A stretch of 64,000 nucleotides of DNA from JAHEKO01 sp965212505. Its GTDB lineage: Bacteria > Acidobacteriota > Thermoanaerobaculia > Multivoradales > JAHEKO01. The DNA lies in NCBI GenBank assembly GCA_965212505.1, contig OZ243123.1, positions 620,001-684,000 on the forward strand, in the 5' to 3' direction. The position numbers were made by a program, and so were the translations under genes. This document shows, in pieces, positions 25,618 to 33,600 of this stretch; position 1 is the stretch's first letter, and the number at the start of each line of letters is the position of its first letter. The notes below the pieces were generated by a model that did no database searches, had not been told where the DNA came from, and worked only from the letters and a program-made list of their open reading frames with translations.

Positions 25618-27462
25618 ATGACAGAAGAGAAGCGGCAACCAGAAGAACTCGACGCGGAACTTGTTCCCGCCGACGATCGAATCATCGGCAAGGCGCTCCG
25701 CTGGTCGCTCGCCGTCGCGGTGGCGCTCGCGGTTCTGATCGGCGGCGGACTCTGGTGGGCCGGCCGCGCTCCAGAGGACGCGCCCGAGCAGACGATCGAG
25801 CGCGAAGCGCCCGCCGCAGTCGAAACCGTCGCAGAGGCCCCGACGGTGCGATTTGCGGACATGACCGCAGAAGCGGGCATCGACTTCGTGCACTTCAACG
25901 GCGCCGAGGGCGACAAGCTGTTGCCCGAGACGATGGGCAGCGGAGCGGCCTTCTTCGACTACGACAACGACGACGATGCCGATCTTCTGTTGGTGAACTC
26001 GACCTATTGGCCGCACTCGACACCGGCCTCCCCGGCGCCGCGCACTCGGCTCTACGCCAACGACGGCAACGGTCGCTTCCGTGATGTGAGCGCAGAGGCG
26101 GGGCTCGACCTTTCCCTCTACGGCACGGGGGTGGCGATCGGCGACTTCGACGGCGACGGCTGGCGCGACGTCTTCGTGGCCGCGGTCGGGGAGAACCGCC
26201 TCTTCCGGAACGAAGGCGGTCGGTTCTCCGACGTGACGGCATCGGCCGGGCTGGCTGGTTCGGCCGAAGAGTGGAGCTCGAGCAGCGCCTTTGTCGACTT
26301 TGACAACGACGGCGATCTCGACCTGTTCGTCTGCAACTACGTCCGGTGGTCCAAGGAGATCGACCTCGAGCTCGACTACCGCCTGACCGGCGTGGGCCGC
26401 GCCTATGGACCGCCGCTCAACTATCAGGGCACGTTCCCTTACCTGTACCGGAACGAGGGGGACGGAACCTTCACCGACGTCTCGGAGAGCGCGGGAGTCC
26501 AGGTACGCAATCCCGCGACCGACGTTCCGGTCGCCAAGGCGCTCGCCGTGGCTCCGATCGACCTCGATCGCGACGGTTGGGTCGACCTGCTGGTCGCCAA
26601 CGACACGGTGCGGAACTTCCTTTTTCACAACCAGGGAGACGGCACGTTCGCCGAGGTGGGGGAGCTCTGGGGCCTCGCCTACGGGCGCAACGGAGAGGCG
26701 ACCGGGGCCATGGGCATCGACGCCGGCTACTATCGCAACGACAGTGAGCTCGGGTTTGCGATCGGCAACTTTGCCAACGAGATGACATCGCTCTACATCT
26801 CGCAAGGCGACCCGACCTTCTACGCCGACGAGGCGATCGGCGAGGGGATCGGCGCTCCGAGTCGCTTGATGCTCAGCTTCGGGGTGCTTCTCTTCGACTA
26901 CGACCTCGATGGGCGACTCGACCTCCTGCAGGTGAACGGCCACCTGGAGAGCGAGATCAACGCAGTCGACCCGAGCCAGACTTACGAGCAGCCGTCCCAG
27001 CTCTTTTGGAATGCCGGGCCGGAGGGGAGGCAGGGGTTCGTCGCGGTCGACCTCGCCACCGCCGGCGATCTGGCCAAGCCGATCGTCGGACGAGGCAGCG
27101 CCTTCGCGGACATCGATGCCGATGGCGATCTCGACGTGATCCTGACCCAAACCGGTCGGCCGGCGCTCCTGCTGCGCAACGAACAGGCGACCGGCCACAA
27201 CTGGCTGTCCGTCGCCCTGGTTGATGCCCAGGGCAATGGTGATGCCCTCGGCGCGACCGTCGAGGTCGAGGCCGGCGGGCTGCGGATGAGTCGTCAGATC
27301 AATCCGAGTCGAAGCTATCAATCGCAGTCGATGGCGGTGGCTCACTTCGGACTGGGGAGCGCCTCGGCAATCGACTCCGTCGTGGTGCGTTGGCCCGACG
27401 GTACCGAGCAGGTCGTGGAGCCGCCGACGATCAATCAACGCTTCGTCGTCGAGCGCCCTTGA
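25618..27462 (+). CDS. CRTAC1 family protein (FG-GAP repeats plus ASPIC/UnbV)
   Basis: A 614-residue protein with one N-terminal membrane helix (SLAVAVALAVLIGGGLWWAG) acting as anchor or signal. Six or more FG-GAP/VCBS blades carry Ca-binding loops: DYDNDDDADLLLVN, DFDGDGWRDVFVA, DFDNDGDLDLFVC, DLDRDGWVDLLVA, DYDLDGRLDLLQVN and DIDADGDLDVILT. They form a beta-propeller. The C-terminal ASPIC/UnbV domain includes QINPSRSYQSQSMAVAHFGLG and VVRWPDGTEQVVE. It is extracytoplasmic. Such genes often sit beside multiheme cytochrome-TPR genes, as here, but the biochemical role is not established to my knowledge. Confidence 0.92.
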   Translation: MTEEKRQPEELDAELVPADDRIIGKALRWSLAVAVALAVLIGGGLWWAGRAPEDAPEQTIEREAPAAVETVAEAPTVRFADMTAEAGIDFVHFNGAEGDKLLPETMGSGAAFFDYDNDDDADLLLVNSTYWPHSTPASPAPRTRLYANDGNGRFRDVSAEAGLDLSLYGTGVAIGDFDGDGWRDVFVAAVGENRLFRNEGGRFSDVTASAGLAGSAEEWSSSSAFVDFDNDGDLDLFVCNYVRWSKEIDLELDYRLTGVGRAYGPPLNYQGTFPYLYRNEGDGTFTDVSESAGVQVRNPATDVPVAKALAVAPIDLDRDGWVDLLVANDTVRNFLFHNQGDGTFAEVGELWGLAYGRNGEATGAMGIDAGYYRNDSELGFAIGNFANEMTSLYISQGDPTFYADEAIGEGIGAPSRLMLSFGVLLFDYDLDGRLDLLQVNGHLESEINAVDPSQTYEQPSQLFWNAGPEGRQGFVAVDLATAGDLAKPIVGRGSAFADIDADGDLDVILTQTGRPALLLRNEQATGHNWLSVALVDAQGNGDALGATVEVEAGGLRMSRQINPSRSYQSQSMAVAHFGLGSASAIDSVVVRWPDGTEQVVEPPTINQRFVVERP

Positions 27463-27509
27463 CGGTACGTGACACGGCCGTGAGATCTGGTCGCTAGGAT
27501 CGGCGCGTC

Positions 27510-27938
27510 ATGCGTCGTGTGCTGCCCCTGGTGCTCCTCGTCGCCGCCGTCGCCTGCAAGGGCGAAGACCTGATTCCGACCGCTCCTGCAGCGGCGCCTC
27601 CGCCTCCCGAGGAGGGGCCGATGGCGACGACCCTGGCGACGGCGACCTTCTCGGGCGCCAACGGCTACAACACGGTGGGCGGCGCGGTGCTCGAGGAGGG
27701 GGAGGGCGGCCAGGTCCTACGGTTGGGCGATGACTTCGCCACCGATCGCTCCTCGGCGCTCGACGTGCGGCTCTGCCGGCGCCGTCGGTGTGGAGACGAC
27801 GACCTGATTCTGGGAGCGATTCAGGGCTTCCAGGGCGCCCAGAGCTACGGCGTTCCCGGAGACGGCTCCGGGTACGACTTTGTGGTCATCTGGTGCGGAG
27901 CGGTCGAGCTGCCGTTCGGTCACGGGCGGCTGGAATGA
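27510..27938 (+). CDS. DM13 domain lipoprotein
   Basis: A 142-residue predicted lipoprotein (lipobox VAAVAC, Cys at residue 16). A Pro/Ala-rich linker follows, then a DM13 domain at about residues 40-142. Recognisable parts are ATATFSGANGYNTVGGA, LRLGDDFATDRSSALDVRL, ILGAIQGFQGAQSYGVPG and the terminal VVIWCGAVELPFGHGRL, with the family's conserved C-terminal Cys. DM13 domains have been proposed to take part in redox or electron transfer. A TAGGAT box ends 9 nt before the ATG. The stop overlaps the start of the following barrel gene (ATGA), indicating coupling. Confidence 0.78.
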   Translation: MRRVLPLVLLVAAVACKGEDLIPTAPAAAPPPPEEGPMATTLATATFSGANGYNTVGGAVLEEGEGGQVLRLGDDFATDRSSALDVRLCRRRRCGDDDLILGAIQGFQGAQSYGVPGDGSGYDFVVIWCGAVELPFGHGRLE

Positions 27939-28747
27939 GACGCGCTCTCTTGGGCCTAGTACTCGCGACCTCGGTGGGGGGCGCGCCGGTCGGTGCCGGC
28001 TCTTGGCCGGTCGGCGACGGTGGTCTCTACGCCAGCGTCACCGCAAGCTACCAGTCGAGCGACGAACTGGCGACGCCGAGCGGGGCCAAGGAGCGCATCC
28101 CCGAGTTCGAGCGACGGGAGCTCTCGCTCTACGTCGAGTACGGGCTGAGCGATCGATGGACGGCGATCGTGAAGGCGCCGCTCGCCATCGACTCGTCGAT
28201 CGAGGGTTTCGGGAGCGCGCACGGCCCCGGCGATCTGGCGGTAGCGCTCCAGCGCCAGATCCTGGCGCGCGGGCCGTGGGTGTTGGCGGGTCGAGCCACC
28301 GTTCAAGCGCCCACGGGTGACGAGGAGCTGGGTAGGAGCCTCCTCCCGACCGGAAGCGGCGTGTGGGAGGGAGAGGCCACGATCTCCGTCGGCCGTTCGT
28401 TCCGAGACGGCGCAGTGTGGAGTTACCTCGATGCCGGCCATCGAGTGCGGGGGAGCGGGCTGAGCGACGCGTTCGCCTATCGCCTTCAGTTCGGCGGACA
28501 CGTCGGCCGCAGAGTCGATCTGGCCTGGAACGTCTCTGGGATCGAGCCTTACGAGGAGAGATCGGGGCGGCCGGTCGGAGCGGCGGCCGGACTAGGCGAC
28601 GGTGTGCGCTTTCTCGCCTGGGGGCCGCAGCTGCTGGTCGGCCTCCGAGACCGTTGGTCGGTTGATGCTCAGCTGGAGAGAACGAGCCGGGCGCGCAACC
28701 TCGCGACCGGCACCACCGTGCGCCTCGGCCTCTCCTTCAAGAGGTAG
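27935..28747 (+). CDS. Putative outer-membrane beta-barrel protein
   Basis: A 270-residue protein with a signal peptide (ALLGLVLATSVGGAPVGAGS). Alternating hydrophobic strands suit a small barrel: LYASVTASYQSS, RRELSLYVEYGLSDRWTAIVKAP, EATISVGRSFRDGAVWSYLDAG, FAYRLQFGGHVG and the C-terminal TTVRLGLSFKR. It resembles the phenol-degradation/transporter-type barrels (PF13557) of about this length. The ATG overlaps the DM13 lipoprotein stop, so both are probably made together as an outer-membrane pair. No substrate can be named. Confidence 0.68.
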   Translation: MRRALLGLVLATSVGGAPVGAGSWPVGDGGLYASVTASYQSSDELATPSGAKERIPEFERRELSLYVEYGLSDRWTAIVKAPLAIDSSIEGFGSAHGPGDLAVALQRQILARGPWVLAGRATVQAPTGDEELGRSLLPTGSGVWEGEATISVGRSFRDGAVWSYLDAGHRVRGSGLSDAFAYRLQFGGHVGRRVDLAWNVSGIEPYEERSGRPVGAAAGLGDGVRFLAWGPQLLVGLRDRWSVDAQLERTSRARNLATGTTVRLGLSFKR

Positions 28748-28757
28748 CCCACAACGC

Positions 28758-28784
28758 AAAACGGGCAGCCTCTCGGCTGCCCGT
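28758..28784 (-). terminator. Intrinsic terminator of the ferredoxin gene
   Basis: A perfect 9-bp stem CGGGCAGCC/GGCTGCCCG (28762-28770 with 28775-28783) and a 4-nt loop are followed on the minus strand by TTTT (28761-28758). It lies between convergent genes and may also stop transcription from the barrel gene on the plus strand, where no T-run follows. Confidence 0.8.
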
Positions 28785-28808
28785 CTCGGTCCAAACCCGT
28801 CGCCTCGG

Positions 28809-29135
28809 CTACGGGTTTACGATCTCGTTGACGTCCGGACGCCGCGGCGGGTCGTTGCGCGGGCGCGGCTCAACCGGCTCGTGGTCGGTCCAACCGTCGT
28901 CGAGAGCCAGCTTACGGTTGATCTCCGCCCATTCCGGATCCTCGTCCTCGGTCTCGACGATCGCGTCGATCGGGCACTCGGGCTTGCAGAGACTGCAGTC
29001 GATGCAGGTGTCCGGGTCGATCACCAGGAAGACCTGGCCTTCGTGCTCACCCGGGTGCATGCAGTCGACCGGGCAAACCTCGACACAGGTTGCGTAGCGC
29101 TCTCCCAGGCACTTCTCTGTGACTACGTATGCCAT
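28809..29135 (-). CDS. Ferredoxin with 3Fe-4S/4Fe-4S (FdxA-like) domain
   Basis: A 108-residue electron carrier. The start MAYVVTEKCLGERYATCVEVCPVDC and the second cluster motif CIDCSLCKPECP give the arrangement of the Azotobacter FdI-type 7Fe ferredoxins. The C-terminal extension of about 45 residues is acidic and Pro-rich, as in FdxA. It probably serves cytoplasmic redox reactions. GAGGAG lies upstream of the ATG, and a strong terminator follows the stop. Confidence 0.93.
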   Translation of the reverse strand: MAYVVTEKCLGERYATCVEVCPVDCMHPGEHEGQVFLVIDPDTCIDCSLCKPECPIDAIVETEDEDPEWAEINRKLALDDGWTDHEPVEPRPRNDPPRRPDVNEIVNP

Positions 29136-29265
29136 CTAACAGCTTCTCCTCTCTAGGAATCGAGCGAAACCCAAAGGCCTCGATGAACGTCGGCGCATTA
29201 TAAACGGGGAGCGCAACGGTTGGCTACCGTCACCGTCTGATAGCTTGCGGATCGGGAGGCTTGGT

Positions 29266-29736
29266 ATGGCGGTAGAAGCGGATTCGTCGTCGAAAGTGGA
29301 CATCTACTCGGTCGAGCGGGGCACAACCGAACCGGTCGAGCGAGTAGAACTCTCGGCGCGCGAGTGGCGCGAGCGGCTCGAACCGGAGTCGTTCCGAGTG
29401 CTACGCAAGGAGGGTACCGAGCGTGCCTTCAGCGGTCGCTACTGGGACACCAAAGACGACGGGACCTACCGGTGCGCCGGCTGCGGTACCGACCTCTTCG
29501 CTTCGGGCGCCAAGTACGACTCGGGTACCGGATGGCCCAGCTTCTGGGAGCCGGTTGCGGAGACGAACGTCGCGACACGGGAGGATCGCAAGCTCTTCAG
29601 CGTGCGAACCGAGGTCCTGTGCGCTCGATGTGATGGCCACCTCGGTCACGTCTTCGCCGACGGCCCCGAGCCCACCGGTCAGCGCTACTGCATGAACTCG
29701 GCTGCGCTCTCGTTTGCGGCCAACGGCGAGGGCTAG
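29266..29736 (+). CDS. msrB: Peptide-methionine (R)-S-oxide reductase
   Basis: A 156-residue MsrB that reduces the R-sulfoxide of methionine in proteins. Zinc-binding pairs CAGC and CARC, the substrate motif SGTGWPSFWEP, HLGHVF and the catalytic Cys in GQRYCMNSAAL are all present. No signal peptide is seen, so it is cytoplasmic. The ATG at 29266 is chosen because GGGAGG lies 6 nt upstream. Its end overlaps the convergent ParA gene by 4 nt. Confidence 0.95.
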   Translation: MAVEADSSSKVDIYSVERGTTEPVERVELSAREWRERLEPESFRVLRKEGTERAFSGRYWDTKDDGTYRCAGCGTDLFASGAKYDSGTGWPSFWEPVAETNVATREDRKLFSVRTEVLCARCDGHLGHVFADGPEPTGQRYCMNSAALSFAANGEG

Positions 29737-30530
29737 CCGGCCGCCGCCTGCAAGCCGCGGTTGCGTCCGAGTTGCGAGGCGCGAATGAGCGTCTCGGCGG
29801 CCAGGAGCCGATAGGCCTTGGCTCCGGCGCATGCGCGGTCGTACTCGTAAATCGTCTTGCCCTCGGCCGGCGCCTCGGCGAGCCGAATGTTGGTCCGGAT
29901 CTCGATAGCGAAGACCGAGTTGCCGAACTGTTCCCGGATGAGGTCGATGTTGCTACGGTTTGTCCTGGTCCGGTAGTCGACGATGGTCAGTACGATGCCC
30001 AGCAGGTCCGTTCGCTTTCCGAACCGTTGGTACAGGCGCTCGGCGGTGGGCAGCAGATTTCGGACCCCTTCGAGTGCGAGAAACTGCGGCACGACCGGCA
30101 GAATGAAGTTGTCGGCCGCCACCAGGGCGCTAATCGGCAACAGGGAGAGAGACGAGGGGCAGTCGAGGAGGATGAAGTCATAGAACTCCTCCGCCTGTCG
30201 CAAACGTTCTCCGAGCAGGAGCTCCTTCTCGGGCTGTGTTGCCATGATCGAGTCGAAGCTGGTCAGGTCGGACGAGGCCGGCAGGACGTCGAGGCCACCG
30301 GTGTGTGTGGGCCGAATGGCCTCTCCAACCGGCATCGAGTGCAGGAGGACGTCGGCGATCGAGGGGGCGAGCCGCTCGCGTGGAACGCCCAGCGACAGCG
30401 ACGCCGAAGCCTGGCTGTCGAGATCCACGACCAGGACCTTCTTGCCGATGCCTGCGAGCGCGGCCGCGAGGTTGACGCACGTCGTCGTCTTGCCCACGCC
30501 GCCCTTTTTGCTGATCAGAGCGGTGATCAT
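29733..30530 (-). CDS. ParA/Soj family ATPase without an adjacent ParB
   Basis: A 265-residue deviant Walker ATPase. The start MITALISKKGGVGKTTTCVN contains the signature lysine and P-loop. VLVVDLDSQASAS is the A' motif and FILLDCPSSLS is Walker B. The C-terminal part RLAEAPAEGKTIYEYD is typical of chromosomal ParA/Soj proteins. No parB gene occurs in the window. The ATG at 30530 begins just at the beta-1 strand; a start 12 codons upstream is possible. A degenerate parS-like sequence lies 70 nt upstream. It may position a cellular cargo other than the chromosome. Confidence 0.9.
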   Translation of the reverse strand: MITALISKKGGVGKTTTCVNLAAALAGIGKKVLVVDLDSQASASLSLGVPRERLAPSIADVLLHSMPVGEAIRPTHTGGLDVLPASSDLTSFDSIMATQPEKELLLGERLRQAEEFYDFILLDCPSSLSLLPISALVAADNFILPVVPQFLALEGVRNLLPTAERLYQRFGKRTDLLGIVLTIVDYRTRTNRSNIDLIREQFGNSVFAIEIRTNIRLAEAPAEGKTIYEYDRACAGAKAYRLLAAETLIRASQLGRNRGLQAAAG

Positions 30531-30599
30531 CCCCCCACCTGTGTCCGCGGTGCGGACTAACGTCAATGCTGACTCATGTTAACCCGAGGCAAAATGACC

Positions 30600-30615
30600 T
30601 GTTCCACGTGGTTGC
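30600..30615. promoter_or_regulatory. Degenerate parS-like site
   Basis: TGTTCCACGTGGTTGC matches 12 of 16 positions of the proteobacterial parS form TGTTCCACGTGGAACA: the left arm and the core CCACGTGG are intact, the right arm is not. It lies between the divergent parA-like and alpha-2-macroglobulin genes. It may be a relic or a chance E-box-like palindrome. Confidence 0.3.
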
Positions 30616-30649
30616 GGTCGAGCCTTCTGTCGTGTCTAACTGATTGGGT

Positions 30650-33600
30650 ATGAATGCGTACGCGAGACACCTCATCTTCATCCTTTGTTTCTGCCTGGTT
30701 CCCGCTGCTCTCAGCATCGGTTGTGCGGCGCGTGCTGCCGACTCGGTCCACCCGCGTGAAGCGGTGGAAGACGCAGCCGTGACCGACTGGAGCGAGGTCG
30801 AGCGGCTGATCGAGGATCAGCTCTACGAGCAAGCTGCTGACCGGACCGCGTCACTGCGGGCCGCCGCCACTGCGGCCGGCGATGTCGACGGGTGGACCCG
30901 TGGTCTCGTTCAAGAGGTCCAGCTCCGAACGGCGCTTCACGGCTACGAGAGGGCGGTCGCGCTCTTGCGGGACGAGTCGTGGCCCGACTCGGCGCGCCAC
31001 CAGGCGATCCTGCAGCTCTTCTACGCTCACGGTCTCGTTCAGTACGCCTCCGCCTATTCGTGGGAGATTCGTCAACGCGAGCGGATCGACGGAGACGAGC
31101 CGCTCGATCTGGACCAGTGGACTCTCGAGCAGGTCGTCGAGGAGGCCGATCGTGCCTACGGCGAGGTGTGGGCGGCGCGCGATGCCTGGGGCGACGAACC
31201 GCTCGGTTGGCTCGAGCGCTATGTCGAGAAGAACGACTATCCGCCCGAGGTGCGGGGAACCTTCCGCGACACGATCTCTTACCTCTGGACAGAGTTTCTG
31301 GCCGACAGCTCCTATTGGAGTCCGCAAGAGTCGAATCGTGTCTACAGGTTGGATCTCGACAAGCTGATCTCCGGTGGTCCGAGTGAAGGCACCCATTCGC
31401 TGGAGCGACTCGCCGGCGTGCTCGGAGACCTCGAGGTCTGGCATCAAGAGTCCGGCCGCGCCGAAGCGGCGCTCGAAGCACGGCTCGAAAGACTGCGACG
31501 GCTCCATTCGGCCTTCTCCTCCGAGCCGGATCGAAGTGTCCTGCGTGAGAGCCTGGCCGGCCACTTGGAGTCGTTCGACCGCAGTCTCGCCTGGTGGTCG
31601 GCTGGGCAGGCTCAGCTCGCCGACTGGGTACGGACTGCCGGCGGCGTCGAGAGCGCGATCGAGGCGCGCCGACTCGCCCTCGAGGGGCGTGACGCACATC
31701 CCGCGACCTATGGCGGTCGTCGCTGCGCGCACCTGGTGGCATCGATCGAGATGCCGAGTCTCGACCTGGCCTCGATGGCGACTGACGGCCTTGACCGTCG
31801 GTCGTTGCGGGTGGAGCACAGGAACCTCGGGGAGCTCCATTTCTCGGCCTACCGGGTCGACCTCTCGACCCGCCTCCAACGCACGCGTTCGCGTCAGATC
31901 TTGCCGTCGCGCGAGGACGCGCGAACGCTGGTCGGGCGATCGAACCCCGACTACACCTGGACCGAGGCTCTACCGCCGACGCCCGACTACCGCTCTCACG
32001 TGAGCTTCGTCACGCCGCCGATCGAACGCCCCGGGACCTACGTGATCGTGGCGACTCCTCGACCTGAGTTCGACGACGAGGGGCTCTTCGCTGCGGTCAC
32101 GCTGGTGGTCTCCGACGTGGTGCTGATTCGGAGAGAGGCTCCGGGCTCGGTCGAGGTGACGGTTCGCTCCGGGTCGACGGGTGAGCCGCTGCACAAGGTT
32201 CCCGTTGCGCTCTGGCAACGGGACTTCCGGCGTGGCCACCGCCGTGCGGTGAGTCATGAGACCAACCTCTTGGGTCAGACGCAGTTCCGCTACCCGGACC
32301 GGCGCGGCAATTTCTTCCTGGTCGCGGAGACAGAGGCCGGACCGATCATCGACGAGTCGTACCTGTCGAAGCGAGGCGGCTCCCGCCGGCAAGAGGGCAT
32401 GCGATTGCTGTACTACACCGATCGCAGCGCCTATCGACCCGACCAGGAGGTGTTGTGGAAGGTCGTCGCCTACGACGGGTCGGCGGAGGGCGGGGGCTTT
32501 CGCACGCTGGCGAACGAGCGGTTCGACGTCCAGTTGATGGATGCTGGCGGTGAATCGGTGGAGACGGTCTCGGTCGAGACCAACGAGTTCGGCTCGGCGT
32601 CGGGCCGCTTCACGATCCCCTCGGGCCGCCTCTTGGGCTCGTGGCGTCTGTGGAGCCAGCGCGGTGCGAGTCATGAGATTCGGGTCGAGGAGTACAAGCG
32701 GCCGACCTTCGAGGTGTCGCTGCTCGAGGCCGGAGAGGGTTTGCGGCTCAACCGTTCCGCACGGCTCGAAGGGGAGGCTCGCTACTACTTCGGGCTGCCG
32801 CTGACCTCCGGCACCGTCGAATGGCGGGTCGAACGCTCGGCGGTCTATCCACGGTGGTGGTTCTGGAGGCCGCGGCCTTCGTCACCGAACGAGGTGATCG
32901 CGGTGGGGAGTTCCGCCATCGAGGAGGAGGGGCGCTTCTCGATCGAGTTCCTCGCCGAGGCCGACGAGCGGCAGGCGTCGGAGCCGGGCGTCAGCTATCG
33001 CTACCGGGTGACCGTCGACGTCACCGACGAGGGTGGCGAGACGCGCTCTGCGCAGCGGTCGTTCCGTCTCGGTTTCGTGTCCGTCGAAGCGCGGGTCGAG
33101 TCCGATCGAGGCTTCTGGAGGGCCGCCGACTCGGTGGCCTTCGACCTGCGGCGTAGCGATCTCGATGGTGCCGCAGCCCCGGGCTCCGGTAGCTGGCGAC
33201 TGCTCCAGCTCGCACAGCCCGCCGAAACGGTCCTGCCCGCAGACCGTTCGATCGAGCTTCGGGACGAAGAAGCAAGATGGGCAACTCCGGGCGACCGCCT
33301 CCGGCCGCGCTGGGACTCTGCCCCCCCGTGGGAGCGTCTCGCGCGAGACTGGGGCGACGGCGCCGAGCTTCGCGCGGGCGACATCACTCACGGCCCGAGC
33401 GGCCGGGAGGCGCTGGAGCTGGGAGCGTTGGAGCCGGGAGCGTATCGACTGCGCTACGAAACCCTGGATCGCTACGGCGCTCGAGCCGAGGCGCAAGCCG
33501 AGTTCCTGGTGGTCGCTCCGGAGCGGAACCGGTTGGCGGCGCCTGCGGTGCTGGCGGTGGAGAAGAGTTCGGTGCGGGTGGGAGGCGTCGCGCGCGTCCT

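Noticed and set aside
24298..27438. A 1046-codon minus-strand open frame
   Set aside because: It lies opposite the cytochrome end and CRTAC1 gene, has the Val/Arg/Glu/His-rich composition of a high-GC antisense shadow, and no ribosome site or domain.
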